Shown: positions 7,360-17,003 of the stretch, in pieces
How the letters are laid out: every line of letters begins with the position of its first letter
How positions within the stretch are numbered: the stretch's first letter is position 1
Origin: Leptolyngbya sp. NIES-2104
Lineage (GTDB): Bacteria > Cyanobacteriota > Cyanobacteriia > Leptolyngbyales > Leptolyngbyaceae
Assembly (NCBI RefSeq): GCF_001485215.1
Contig: NZ_BBWW01000001.1
Span: 372,001 to 436,000 of the forward strand
Direction: 5' to 3'
DNA: 64,000 bases
The notes under the pieces: generated by a model
Seen by the model: only the letters and a program-made list of their open reading frames with translations
Told to the model about the DNA's origin: nothing
Databases searched by the model: none
Position numbers and translations under genes: made by a program

Positions 7360-9576
7360 TCAATAAACCACAACCGGAACGCGCTTATAAGCTGGAGTGC
7401 CCGATCGCGGATCAACTTTCGCCTTAAAAATCGCGTTCACCTCCGGGTAAAACATCATTGCAGCCCCCGAGCGAATTGTTCCATAGATAATCTCAACATC
7501 TTCGATCTTTCCAGCATCTCCTTGAACAGTCACCCGTTGATGCTCTCGGAATCCCGCTCGTTCTGCATCTTCCTGATTTATCCAAATACAATTCCGGTGG
7601 GGCATAGCGCGGTATTTATCTCCAGGTTTGTACACCACAGTATTGTGCTGCGTGTAGCTTCGTCCGGTTCCCAAAATTAGAACAATTCCGGGAGTTGATT
7701 CAGATAGACCAAAATCAGCTTTGGTCGGTATTTTCAATTCTGGCAAAGATGTGACGAACATCGAAGCTTTTCCGGTTGGGGTTGGAAATTGAGGCGTTGT
7801 AAAGACGCGATTCGAGATCGTAAATTCCTCTTCGGTTTCGTCGATCGAGCCAATCTTCTCGTACCCCGGAATCGTCTGAGCAATCAATTTCCGCACGTAT
7901 TTTGTATCTTGAAGTTTGCGCCATTCAACTAAGGAATTGGGGAGAATGCGATCGGCAATCTCAGTCAAAAATTCCACTTCAGAAATTAACTCGGCATCTT
8001 TCAAATGCGTTTGCCCCTCATCATTCAATCGCACAAAGTTATTGCCCGATTCAGCCGTGGTTTTGTGCGGATTCTCGAATCGCGTTAGTACAGGAATGAC
8101 GATCGTATTGTGTTCAGCAAGCCCGTGAAAATGTCCTAAATTCGGCTTGGTTGCAACATAGAAGATTGTTTCAATGTTGCCAAGAGCGCGTTTTGTTTGA
8201 GCTAAATCTGGATTTGCAGCATACAGATTGCCACCTAAACAGATCAAAGTATCGACTTCGTTTGCATCTGCGGCTTCAATCAAGGCGCGAGTATCATAAC
8301 CCTGAACTCGACTCAGAGGCTTTTGAAGTAATTTCTCTAATGCTTGTTGAATCTCTTTCTTGAGGCGAATCGTGACTCCCATTGATCCGAAGCCTTGAAC
8401 ATTGGAATGTCCCCGGATCGGCATTGTTCCTGCCCCTTCTTTGCCGACATTGCCACTGATTAAAGCGGTGTTTGCAATGCTATAGATGTTATCAACTCCA
8501 TTGGCTTGCTGAGTCACACCCATCGCCCAAGCAAACACCACTCCGTTAGAAGTTCCAATCATGTTTGCAGCTAGATCAATCTCAGGTTTAGCAACACCAC
8601 AAACTTCTGTAATGACTTCCCAAGAGATTGACTTTGCATACTCGATCGCAGATTCCCATTGTTCCGTGTGAGCTTCGAGAAAGTCCTGTTTTACTAAATT
8701 CTGCTCGATTAATGCTTTTTGCAATCCGACAAACAATGCAACATCACTACCGGGAATCGGTTGTAAGTACAGTGAGGAGATCTCAGAACCACCACTGAGC
8801 ATCAACTTAATCGGAAAAGCGGGAGAGCCAAATTTGACTAAACCCACCTCGATCGCTGGATTTACAACAATCACCTTGCCACCTCGATCGCGCAATTGAA
8901 TCAACTCATTCATCAATCGCGGATGATTCGCAGGCGCATTCGATCCAATTAATACAACACAATCCGCTTGCTTCAAACTTTCTAAGCTCACCATTGATGT
9001 GCCCGACCCGAACATATCCTTCAATCCAACGGTTGAAGCAGAATGACACAGATCCGAACAATCCGCTAAATTGTTCGAGCCAAATGCTCTCATCATTAAT
9101 TGCAAGAGATACGCCGCCTCATTCGACGATCGACCAGAACTATAAGAAGCGACTCTTTCCGGTGCTTTCTGAAACGCTTTCTCAGCAATCCGGTACACTT
9201 CATCCCAACTGATGCGCTCATATCGGTTGCTCCCTTTTCTCAAAATCAGCGGATGGCTCAACCGCCCTAGATTATTCGCCTCTTGAGAAGTTAAAGCTTG
9301 CAATTGCTCGATCGTATATTCCTGTTCAAACGTCGTTGCAGGTTGTAGCTCCGATGCGATCGCTTCCACACTCTTCGCGCACCGCTGCAACACTTCCCCA
9401 TCCTCATTCACAAAGCCGCCTTTCTGCCCCCCAGTTCCCCAAGCACAGGACAAACACGCACTTTTATGAAATAGCGTCTGCCAAATTTTGACACCATCGG
9501 GCGATAAAGTCTGCTCCGCCCAATATTGCACGACTGCCATTCCACCGCCCGACTGAGGAAGTTTATTTTGCGCCAT
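7360..9576 (-). CDS. FdhF/YdeP-family molybdopterin oxidoreductase
   Basis: A 738-residue protein of the formate-dehydrogenase-H-like YdeP family. It has an N-terminal CLSC pair (Cys41, Cys44), a SSGRSSNEAAYLLQ segment, CSDLCHSAS and the cofactor-contact motif GSNAPANHPR. The C-terminal ~110 residues form a dinucleotide-binding-like barrel (RSYTQHNTVV, PHRNCIWINQEDAE). It should bind a bis-molybdopterin guanine dinucleotide cofactor. E. coli YdeP is linked to acid resistance, but the physiological substrate of the family is not established. No accessory subunit or cofactor-insertion gene lies beside it. Confidence 0.88.
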   Translation of the reverse strand: MAQNKLPQSGGGMAVVQYWAEQTLSPDGVKIWQTLFHKSACLSCAWGTGGQKGGFVNEDGEVLQRCAKSVEAIASELQPATTFEQEYTIEQLQALTSQEANNLGRLSHPLILRKGSNRYERISWDEVYRIAEKAFQKAPERVASYSSGRSSNEAAYLLQLMMRAFGSNNLADCSDLCHSASTVGLKDMFGSGTSMVSLESLKQADCVVLIGSNAPANHPRLMNELIQLRDRGGKVIVVNPAIEVGLVKFGSPAFPIKLMLSGGSEISSLYLQPIPGSDVALFVGLQKALIEQNLVKQDFLEAHTEQWESAIEYAKSISWEVITEVCGVAKPEIDLAANMIGTSNGVVFAWAMGVTQQANGVDNIYSIANTALISGNVGKEGAGTMPIRGHSNVQGFGSMGVTIRLKKEIQQALEKLLQKPLSRVQGYDTRALIEAADANEVDTLICLGGNLYAANPDLAQTKRALGNIETIFYVATKPNLGHFHGLAEHNTIVIPVLTRFENPHKTTAESGNNFVRLNDEGQTHLKDAELISEVEFLTEIADRILPNSLVEWRKLQDTKYVRKLIAQTIPGYEKIGSIDETEEEFTISNRVFTTPQFPTPTGKASMFVTSLPELKIPTKADFGLSESTPGIVLILGTGRSYTQHNTVVYKPGDKYRAMPHRNCIWINQEDAERAGFREHQRVTVQGDAGKIEDVEIIYGTIRSGAAMMFYPEVNAIFKAKVDPRSGTPAYKRVPVVVY

Positions 9577-9695
9577 GATTCCTTTCTTAAAATTCGTGGA
9601 ATCGATCGTAGCGCGATCGCACCGATCAGTGCTGATTCTTCGCCATTTGTCCAGGGAACACTGCCAATATCTCGATCGAACTTCAGGTCATTTCT

Positions 9696-11396
9696 ATGTC
9701 TCCCAAAACCCCCTGGACGCTTGGTTTATTAGCACTCGCTGGCATTGGAATTCAATCTCCCGCATTCGCCAATCCTGCCGCAAATCTTGGTGAATTCACA
9801 GGCAGGCTCACTGCCGAACCGCTCAAACTAAAAGATATTGAGCCAAAACCTGTTCTAGAAACTTCGACGCTCCCTGCTCCGAAACTACCAGAAACAACCG
9901 AAGTGGCAACCGGAACATTTCGCGTTGATCGCTTTGAAGTCGAAGGCAGCACCCGCTTCAAACCCGAAGATTTCAAAGCCGTCACCGCACCCTTTGTCGG
10001 AAAAGATTTAACCTTCGCTCAATTGCTCGAAGCGCGATCGGCAATTACGAAACTCTATGTCGATCAAGGCTATACAACTACAGGAGCAATGATTTCACCG
10101 CAAACGCTCGAAGATGGCGTGGTGAAAGTTCAAGTCGTAGAAGGCACACTCGAAGACATTAAAGTGACCGGAAACCACCGATTGAATCCGAAATATATTC
10201 GCGATCGCATCAAACTCGGAGTTGGAGCGCCATTAAATGTCTCTCGATTATTAGAAAACTTACAGCAACTCCGACTCGATCCGAGAATTAGCAATGTTTC
10301 TGCGGATCTGCAATCGGGAGTCCGTCCCGGCACAAACTTGCTTCAAGTTGAGGTTCGAGAAGCCGATACTTTTAGCATTGGCACTTCATTCGATAATGGT
10401 CGATCGCCCAGTGTTGGCAGTTTCCGCCGTAAGCTCGAATTGCGAGAAGGTAACTTATTCGAATTTGGAGACGCGCTGACTTTCGCCTACTCGAATACGA
10501 GAGGCAGCAATACGATCGACTTAAACTACACCGTTCCAATCAACGCCCGAAATGGTGCAGTTTGGTTAAGCTATGGTTCCGGTCGCAACAATGTGATCGA
10601 AGAACCTTTTACGGTATTAGATATCCAATCTCGATCGCGCTATTACGAACTCGGTTTTCGTCAGCCTCTGATCCAACGCACCTCAACTGATTTCGCGATC
10701 GGCTTCCTGTTCTCCCGCCAAGAAAGCCAAACCGCCCTTGGACTCGATAACATTGGTGGCTTCCCGCTCTCACCCGGAGCCGATTCAGAAGGACGCACGA
10801 AAGTTTCTGCATTGCGCTTTTTCCAGGAGTATACTCAGCGCAGTACACAGCACGTTTTTGCTTTACGATCGCAGTTCAGTCTCGGTCTGAATTGGCTAAA
10901 TGCCACTGTGAACGAGAATGCTCCGGACAGTCGTTTTTTCTCGTGGCGCGGTCAAGGTCAATGGCTCCGTCAAGTCGCACCTGAAACTGTATTTTTAGTG
11001 CGGGGTGATGTTCAACTTTCAGGCAATTCGCTCGTTCCGCTCGAACAATTTGGCATCGGTGGACAGCTTACCGTACGAGGATTTCGACAAGATGCACTCT
11101 TGACTGACAGTGGTGCATTAATGTCGGCTGAATTTCGCTTTCCCGTTGTGCGATCGCGCAGTCTTGGAACCTTCCAACTCGCGCCGTTTATCGATGTTGG
11201 CACAGGTTGGAACATTGGTAGCGATACTCCAAGCTCAAATACTTTAGTCGGTGCAGGACTGGGATTGATTTGGCGACAGAGCGATCGCGTTTCGGTGCGA
11301 CTCGATTGGGGAATCCCGCTGACTTCCACGGGTGGCGAACGTCGATCGCTGCAAGAACGCGGACTGTATTTCTCAGTGAACTACGCACCGTTCTAA
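9696..11396 (+). CDS. TpsB outer-membrane transporter (ShlB/FhaC/HecB family)
   Basis: A 566-residue protein with a signal peptide ending at AFA (residue ~25) and a proline-rich linker. One POTRA_2 domain (FRVDRFEVEGS to VVEG, about residues 75-152) and a second POTRA-like repeat follow, then a ShlB-type beta-barrel. The VRGF motif near residue 460 is the conserved barrel-lumen tip of the Omp85/TpsB superfamily. Such proteins export one partner TpsA exoprotein across the outer membrane. No TpsA is adjacent; two candidates lie on the opposite strand at 25.9-30.9 kb. Confidence 0.92.
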   Translation: MSPKTPWTLGLLALAGIGIQSPAFANPAANLGEFTGRLTAEPLKLKDIEPKPVLETSTLPAPKLPETTEVATGTFRVDRFEVEGSTRFKPEDFKAVTAPFVGKDLTFAQLLEARSAITKLYVDQGYTTTGAMISPQTLEDGVVKVQVVEGTLEDIKVTGNHRLNPKYIRDRIKLGVGAPLNVSRLLENLQQLRLDPRISNVSADLQSGVRPGTNLLQVEVREADTFSIGTSFDNGRSPSVGSFRRKLELREGNLFEFGDALTFAYSNTRGSNTIDLNYTVPINARNGAVWLSYGSGRNNVIEEPFTVLDIQSRSRYYELGFRQPLIQRTSTDFAIGFLFSRQESQTALGLDNIGGFPLSPGADSEGRTKVSALRFFQEYTQRSTQHVFALRSQFSLGLNWLNATVNENAPDSRFFSWRGQGQWLRQVAPETVFLVRGDVQLSGNSLVPLEQFGIGGQLTVRGFRQDALLTDSGALMSAEFRFPVVRSRSLGTFQLAPFIDVGTGWNIGSDTPSSNTLVGAGLGLIWRQSDRVSVRLDWGIPLTSTGGERRSLQERGLYFSVNYAPF

Positions 11397-11427
11397 TATG
11401 ATGAGGAGTATCTAAGTTGAAAATGCT

Positions 11428-12153
11428 ATGGTTCTCCAAACTCCTCAACAATTGATCGTGACTTGGGAGCCGCTACCCGAAGACTATCCTCTCCCTGATG
11501 ACCCTGCGGAAAACATTCAACAACCCGCACTCGCTGCCGCGCTCACCGATGCGTTAGGAGCCAATGATCGCATTCAGCCCGAAACGCTAATCGGCTCTAA
11601 CTTTGGTATCGTTGCCTCAGTTCATAGAAAGATTGTGGTCAAAGCTCCCGATTGGTTTTACGTTCCACAAGTTCAGCCGATTGCAGAAACTGTCATTCGA
11701 CGCAGCTACACCCCAAATTTAGAGGGTGCTCCCGTCGCGGTCGTGATGGAATTTCTTTCAAATGAAGACGGGGGCGAACTCTCAATCCGCTCAACTCCCC
11801 CTTATGGCAAGTTGCACTACTACGAACAAATTCTGCAAGTCCCAACTTATGTGACTTACGATCCATATGAGTTGAGTCTAGAGGTTCGCTGTCTCCAGGA
11901 TCAGCGCTACCAAATTCAGGCAGCGAACGCAGATGGGCGGTTTTGGATTCCAGAACTTCAGCTATTCCTGGGAATTTGGAACGGTGAACGGCTAGGTCAA
12001 CGAACGAATTGACTCCGCTGGTGGGACAGCGAGGGGAATTTGTTGCTTTGGAGTTCAGAACAGGCAGAACAAGAGCGGCAACGAGCAGAAATCCTTGCTG
12101 CAAAACTGCGTGAGCTTGGCATTGACCCGGATACTCTAACAGGAGGATCTTAG
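11428..12153 (+). pseudogene. Uma2-family gene interrupted by one in-frame TGA
   Basis: The reading frame from the ATG at 11428 codes for an Uma2 (DUF820) protein of the PD-(D/E)XK nuclease superfamily and meets TGA at 12010-12012. Reading on in the same frame gives LRWWDSEGNLLLWSSEQA, then a charged QERQRAE helix and KLRELGIDPD, ending at TAG 12153. This is the usual Uma2 C-terminal tail. Family members commonly carry Trp just before LRWW, so a TGG-to-TGA change is the simplest explanation. The truncated product keeps 194 of 241 residues and most of the core fold, so residual function is possible. Confidence 0.85.
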
Positions 12154-12165
12154 AAAGGAACGTCT

Positions 12166-12762
12166 CTATTTCGCTTTCAGAAGGAACCAAGCCAGCCAAC
12201 CGACAAGATGAACAGCGACGATCGCACGAAATTCAAATTGATAGGAGGGCTTGCTACTTTTATGGCGAAAGAGACGTTGAGCAACATAAGCGCCTAACCA
12301 TCCGCCGCAAAATTCGCAGAGGTGTAGTGTATTTTCTGAGAAGCGCCACTTTCGCTGTTGAGCGCGAAGCTTATCTTCATGGTAGAGGACAAAAGTAAGT
12401 CCACTCATTGCAGGGTAAAGAATGAGTGGAGTTGGATTCGCTTGAGTGAATGTGAAATGGATCGAACCTATGATTGGTATGAGTGCCAGTGGCACGACTT
12501 CCAAAACTAATTTTGGCGAAACTGGCTTGAGTTGAGGTAGCTGTGGTGCGATCGCGCTTTGAATGGTGGCAAAACAAGCGCGAGGCTTCCCATTTTTACT
12601 GGGTATTGTTTGATAGTGAATGATGTCACCTACTTGCGGTGATCGATCGATATCCGAAATATGTAGAAATGCTTCTTCGTTGTGATCTTCTGGCTGAATA
12701 AAGCCAAATCCTCGATCGTCGTTCCATTTCACGAGTTTTCCGCGTTGTACACCAGTTCTCAT
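12166..12762 (-). CDS. Cold-shock domain plus DUF1294 membrane protein
   Basis: A 198-residue two-domain protein. Residues ~5-65 are a cold-shock domain with the RNA-binding signature GKLVKWNDDRGFGFIQ and a following EEAFLHIS. The C-terminal half holds hydrophobic helices and the DUF1294 motifs YHEDKLRAQ and LCEFCGGWLGA, with a short membrane anchor at the end (FRAIVAVHLVGWLAWFLL). The fusion is common in bacteria, its role is unknown, and it may tether RNA binding to the membrane. It is convergent with the broken Uma2 gene. Confidence 0.85.
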   Translation of the reverse strand: MRTGVQRGKLVKWNDDRGFGFIQPEDHNEEAFLHISDIDRSPQVGDIIHYQTIPSKNGKPRACFATIQSAIAPQLPQLKPVSPKLVLEVVPLALIPIIGSIHFTFTQANPTPLILYPAMSGLTFVLYHEDKLRAQQRKWRFSENTLHLCEFCGGWLGAYVAQRLFRHKSSKPSYQFEFRAIVAVHLVGWLAWFLLKAK

Positions 12763-12806
12763 TCCGACACCTTGAGCTTAATTCTGCTGTAGAGTGCCCA
12801 AACTCT

Positions 12807-13724
12807 CTACGATCGCTTTCTCAATACTTCTAATAGTGTGGTGAAGTAAGCGGGAACAGGCGCGATCGCTTCGATCCATTCTTCAGTGACCGGATGAATT
12901 AATTGCAGTCGCCACGCATGAAGCGCTTGTCCAGGAAGGTTTACACCAATCGATCGACCAGAACTATAAACCGGATCGCCTACGACTGGATGCCCGATAA
13001 AAGCGCTATGAACTCGAATTTGATGAGTTCTTCCAGTTTCTAGCTCGAATTGCAGGAGCGAGTAATTTCCTAATCGCTCTTTGACTTGCCAGTGAGTGAT
13101 CGCATGTCTGCCACCTTTTTCTTCAGGCACGATCGCTTGTTTTTGTCGATCAACCGGATGCCGCCCAATCGGTTGATCGATCGTGCCGCTCTCTTGTTTC
13201 GGTGCGCCGTAGACGATCGCGTAATAGTCTCGACGTGCGGTTTTGGTGCGGAATTGTTCTTGTAAATGATGAAAGGCTTGTTCGGTTTTGGCAGCCACGA
13301 TCGCGCCTGTTGTATCTTTATCTAATCGGTGAACAATTCCGGGACGTTGCACACCATTGATTCCTGGTAGTGTTTCACAGTGTGCTAACAGAGCATTCAC
13401 TAAAGTTCCTGATTCGTGTCCCGCTGAAGGATGCACTACCATTCCAGCAGGTTTATTAAGGATAATCAGCGAATCATCTTCGTAGAGAACATCTAAAGGA
13501 ATCGCTTCTGGTGCAAGTTCAAGCGGTTGGACTTCTGGAAGTTCGATTTGAATTAGATCGCCATCTTCGACTTCGGCTTTTTTGGATTTGCAGAGTTCGC
13601 CATTGACTTGAACGTGACCGAGTTCGATTAATTTTTGGATGCGCGATCGCGATAGATCCGGAAGCTGATCCGCGAGATATCGATCGATGCGCTCCCCGCT
13701 TTCTTCAACATAAAACTCAATCAA
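12807..13724 (-). CDS. RluA/RluD-family 23S rRNA pseudouridine synthase
   Basis: A 305-residue protein with an N-terminal S4 RNA-binding domain (RIDRYLADQLPDLSRSRIQKL) and a PseudoU_synth_2 catalytic domain. The catalytic aspartate lies in HRLDKDTTG, and the later motifs RTHQIRVH and VVGDPVY are intact. It isomerises uridine to pseudouridine in large-subunit rRNA; the RluD subtype is likely but not certain. No ATG fits the N-terminus and TTG at 13724 is the first in-frame start that keeps the S4 domain. Confidence 0.92.
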   Translation of the reverse strand: MIEFYVEESGERIDRYLADQLPDLSRSRIQKLIELGHVQVNGELCKSKKAEVEDGDLIQIELPEVQPLELAPEAIPLDVLYEDDSLIILNKPAGMVVHPSAGHESGTLVNALLAHCETLPGINGVQRPGIVHRLDKDTTGAIVAAKTEQAFHHLQEQFRTKTARRDYYAIVYGAPKQESGTIDQPIGRHPVDRQKQAIVPEEKGGRHAITHWQVKERLGNYSLLQFELETGRTHQIRVHSAFIGHPVVGDPVYSSGRSIGVNLPGQALHAWRLQLIHPVTEEWIEAIAPVPAYFTTLLEVLRKRS

Positions 13725-13872
13725 TTTTGACTCGACTTCGATTGCATAGAGAGTAAAGCTCTATTTTATGAGTTATCGAAGCAAGGCGACGAACCCTGCT
13801 TGCTCGAAATGTTTGTCGTATGCTAAAGCTTCTGTTTGATATGATGAGCTTACCGCAGCGAGGTGAAATCAC

Positions 13873-14472
13873 ATGAACATTGCAGCGAAAAAACTGTCCT
13901 TTGAAGACTACCTAAAGTTTTGTGAAACTAGCCAAGAGCCTTATGAGTTGGTTCGGGGAGAATTGCAGCTTATGACTCCGCCAACTTGGATACATTTCCT
14001 GATTACTGACTATCTAGCCACATCCTTTAAGCATGAAATTGCTCGGATTGGACATTCTTGGATCGTTGTGCAAGGTTCTGGACAGCAAACGGCTGAAGAT
14101 ACTTCGCGATTACCAGATATATCGATCGTGCCTTTCGATGTGATTTCAAATAGTCTTGATCAAACTGCTGTCTTAACGATCGCGGCTCTGTTAGTGGTAG
14201 AAGTGATTAGCGATAGTACTGCACTGCAAGACTATCGAGAAAAAGTAACCGAGTATCAAACCAAAGGCATTCGAGAATACTGGATTGCTGATCCTGATCC
14301 GTTTGGAGCAGCGAAGTATATTGGCTCTCCTAAGCGCCCGACAGTTAGTATTTACTCACTAGTCGATGGTGTTTATGAAGTAAAGCGGTTTCAGGGAAGC
14401 GATCGCGTTTTTTCCCCAACGTTTCCAGCCCTGCAACTGACTACTGAACAGATTTTGAGGGCTGGAAAATAG
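13873..14472 (+). CDS. Uma2-family (DUF820) protein
   Basis: A 199-residue intact Uma2 protein. Visible landmarks are FEDYLKFCE, YELVRGEL, LPDISIVP, LLVVEVISDST and IREYWIADP, which form the PD-(D/E)XK-like core. The family is greatly expanded in cyanobacteria and often annotated as an endonuclease, but its biological role is not established. It ends directly against the stop of cobA on the other strand. AGCGAGG lies about ten bases upstream of the start. Confidence 0.88.
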   Translation: MNIAAKKLSFEDYLKFCETSQEPYELVRGELQLMTPPTWIHFLITDYLATSFKHEIARIGHSWIVVQGSGQQTAEDTSRLPDISIVPFDVISNSLDQTAVLTIAALLVVEVISDSTALQDYREKVTEYQTKGIREYWIADPDPFGAAKYIGSPKRPTVSIYSLVDGVYEVKRFQGSDRVFSPTFPALQLTTEQILRAGK

Positions 14473-15273
14473 TTACATCGATTGATGGGTGACTTCTAGA
14501 AATTGAGGGCGACACTGCGACAAAATTTCATGTAGATTCACAACGTTACCAATGACCGCGATCGCTGGCGCTCCAAAATTCGCGGCTTCCATTTGTGCAG
14601 GCATGGTTGCTAAGGTTCCGATCAATTCCTGCTGCTCTGGACGAGTTCCCCAGCGTACCATCGCGATCGGGGTTTCTAAACTCATTCCCGCTTGGTGCAT
14701 CTTCTCAATAATCACAGGCAGATTGTGAACGCCCATGTAAATCACGATCGTTTCTGAACCGTGAGCGATCGCGCCCCAATTCACGGCAGGGCGATACTTT
14801 CCAGCTTCTTCGTGTCCGGTTACGAATGTTACCGATGAACTATACGATCGATGAGTTAACGGAATTCCCGCATAAGCTGGAGCCGCAATTCCAGAAGTAA
14901 TGCCTGGAACCATTTCGACGGAAACACCTGCTGCAATCAGATCCATCATTTCTTCGCCACCACGCCCGAAGATAAACGGATCGCCGCCTTTTAAGCGCAC
15001 CACGATCGCGGCTTCATGGGCTTTGTCGATTAACAATTGATTGATTTCGTCTTGTGCCATTGAATGCCGCCCACGACGTTTTCCCGCATCGATCTTTTCT
15101 GCGATCGGGTTAATCATCGCTAAAATCGGCTCACTGACTAACGCATCGTAAACGACCACATCCGCAGTTTCGAGCAATGCTTTTCCTTTCAAGGTCATGA
15201 GACCCGGATCGCCCGGTCCCGCACCAACTAAATAGACCTTACCGACACAAGCTGGATCTGTTGAATTCATCAT
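14473..15273 (-). CDS. cobA: Uroporphyrinogen-III C-methyltransferase
   Basis: A 266-residue SUMT. It methylates uroporphyrinogen III twice, using S-adenosylmethionine, to make precorrin-2, the entry to siroheme and cobalamin. Signatures are VYLVGAGPGDPGLMTLKG at the N-terminus, RLKGGDPFIFGRGGEE, and PGITSGIAAPAYAGIPLTHR. There is no fused CysG oxidase/chelatase part. The next gene upstream on the same strand is a sirohydrochlorin chelatase 136 bases away, so the two likely serve one branch. A 7-bp hairpin lies in the leader at 15297-15316. Confidence 0.95.
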   Translation of the reverse strand: MMNSTDPACVGKVYLVGAGPGDPGLMTLKGKALLETADVVVYDALVSEPILAMINPIAEKIDAGKRRGRHSMAQDEINQLLIDKAHEAAIVVRLKGGDPFIFGRGGEEMMDLIAAGVSVEMVPGITSGIAAPAYAGIPLTHRSYSSSVTFVTGHEEAGKYRPAVNWGAIAHGSETIVIYMGVHNLPVIIEKMHQAGMSLETPIAMVRWGTRPEQQELIGTLATMPAQMEAANFGAPAIAVIGNVVNLHEILSQCRPQFLEVTHQSM

Positions 15274-15409
15274 GAAGGGAGAAATGAGGACAACGGGTGA
15301 GAACTGAGTTTCTCACGGTAACGAGTCTGAGCGATAAAAATTGCTACTTTCGATACATGACAGTTGAGAAGATTGTAAAGCTTGTCCTGTTTAATTTGAG
15401 AATATGCGG

Positions 15410-16138
15410 TTATTTGCTCGATCGCGTTAGCAATTCGGCTGAAGTTTGCACCGCGATAAACTCAAGAATCAATCGCACCAAATCTTCACAATAATCAAAC
15501 GGGGTGAGCCATTGCAGCGTTAGATCAGGGTGTTGTTCAGACAGAGTTTGGATGGATTGAGCGATCGCGTCTGTAATTCCGCCTGAGAAGAGAAAGTACG
15601 GCAGAATTGCGATTCTCTGACATCCTCGCTGTTTCAATTCTAAAATTCGCGTTTCTAGCTTTGGTTCAACTGACCAATAAGCAGAAACAGCATTGATCGC
15701 GCTTGCGATGTTGTCGATCGGAGCATTTCCACCTGTGCGACGGCTGCCATGAGACATCAAAATTCGGGCATCTGCGGAAATTTGAGAAATCCGTGAAGCG
15801 AGAACTTCGACCATTCCCGAATGACTCCCTAAATGGGGTAACAGTTCAAGTTTTGGATGAATTCGAGATTGAGCGATCGCAATTTGCTCCGGAATGTCTT
15901 CTTTGACATGAACGCCGGGCAACAAAAATAGCGGCACAATCTTAATTTCTGAAAGGGTTGGGTGCTGGCGGCTAAACTCTTCGATCTGTTCATGCAATTC
16001 GGTTGGGGCGCATTCTAAAACGGCAGCTCCAACGGGAACAGATAAACGCTGTTCGATACGATCGCGCAACTGATCGATCGCGATCTGAGGGCGAATATCT
16101 CGGCTTCCATGCGTAACGAGGAGATAAGCAGATTGCAA
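15410..16138 (-). CDS. Sirohydrochlorin chelatase (CbiX/SirB-like)
   Basis: A 242-residue protein with two similar halves. The first begins LLVTHGSRD, where the His is the expected metal-insertion residue, and continues to PLFLLPGVHVKEDIP. The second repeats the pattern as ILMSHGSRRTGG and ILPYFLFSGGI. This matches the two-domain class II chelatases that insert Fe2+ (siroheme) or Co2+ (cobalamin) into sirohydrochlorin. With cobA just downstream on the same strand, a siroheme role for nitrite and sulfite reductase is likely; metal choice cannot be read from sequence. Confidence 0.88.
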   Translation of the reverse strand: MQSAYLLVTHGSRDIRPQIAIDQLRDRIEQRLSVPVGAAVLECAPTELHEQIEEFSRQHPTLSEIKIVPLFLLPGVHVKEDIPEQIAIAQSRIHPKLELLPHLGSHSGMVEVLASRISQISADARILMSHGSRRTGGNAPIDNIASAINAVSAYWSVEPKLETRILELKQRGCQRIAILPYFLFSGGITDAIAQSIQTLSEQHPDLTLQWLTPFDYCEDLVRLILEFIAVQTSAELLTRSSK

Positions 16139-16286
16139 AATCCAAGCCTCTCAGTAAATTGTGAAGTTAAGTAACATTCTAGCGGTTTGGGGTGAATTTG
16201 CGGATCGAATTGAGCAGATTTGCAAAGGTGAAACGATCGAGACGCTGCATGGTACACTGACCCCAACTTATTCGTGACGGGCATCT

Positions 16287-16991
16287 ATGCGAGTTCAATT
16301 GAAACGATTTGGAAACACGATCGCAGTTGGATTACTCTTCGGATTCGGTCAGGTCAATCTTGCCCAAGCTCAGAGATTACCCCCGCCCCCGAATGTTCCG
16401 CCCGTTCCGAGTGCGCCCCTTCCAAACGTTCCGGTCACACCGATTCCGGTCGCACCTGCTCCGATTCCAAATGTTCCAGTGACTTCTCCAGATGAGCGGA
16501 TTTACACCGCACCACGAATCGATCCCGGTGGAAATCCAGTTAGTCGTGGATATCGGGTGATTGTCGATAGCGATAGCCCATTTTTGTTACAGCAAGTCCG
16601 ATCGATTCAACCCGATGCGTTTATTCAAAATTTTGGCGGACGCAGAGTGATTCAGGCTGGATTGTTTAGCGATGAGTCGAAAGCACGTTTTCAGGTTTCA
16701 CGATTGGCATCTCAGGGGATTGATTCGCGAATTACAGGTCGATCGCCGGAATTTGGCAACGCTCAACGCGGATATTACGCGATCGTTCCGGGCAGTCAGC
16801 GCGAGGTGCAAGAATATCGAGAACGGGCGCTTCGTTTGGGTGTCAGTTCCTCACTGTTACAAATTCGCGATCGTCCTCGTGGCTTGCATTTAGCTGTAGG
16901 TCCGTTTGCAAATCAGCGTGAGGCGGAACAAGTCGTGCGGTATTTGCGCGATCAAGGCAGTTTAGATGCTCGATTGTTTTACGATCGCTAA
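16287..16991 (+). CDS. Secreted proline-rich SPOR-type protein
   Basis: A 234-residue exported protein. A signal peptide ends at AQA (residue ~29), followed by a Pro/Val-rich low-complexity stretch (residues ~31-65). A C-terminal region then contains two SPOR-like alpha/beta repeats (RRVIQAGLFSDESKARFQV and HLAVGPFANQREAEQVVRYL). SPOR domains bind denuded peptidoglycan glycan strands, so a periplasmic cell-wall role is likely. It converges with the PepSY gene twelve bases downstream. Confidence 0.75.
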   Translation: MRVQLKRFGNTIAVGLLFGFGQVNLAQAQRLPPPPNVPPVPSAPLPNVPVTPIPVAPAPIPNVPVTSPDERIYTAPRIDPGGNPVSRGYRVIVDSDSPFLLQQVRSIQPDAFIQNFGGRRVIQAGLFSDESKARFQVSRLASQGIDSRITGRSPEFGNAQRGYYAIVPGSQREVQEYRERALRLGVSSSLLQIRDRPRGLHLAVGPFANQREAEQVVRYLRDQGSLDARLFYDR

Positions 16992-17003
16992 ACCTTCATC
17001 CAA

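Noticed and set aside
7291-7680. 129-codon plus-strand frame over the palindromic element
   Set aside because: Formed by the repeat plus the antisense of the FdhF/YdeP gene.
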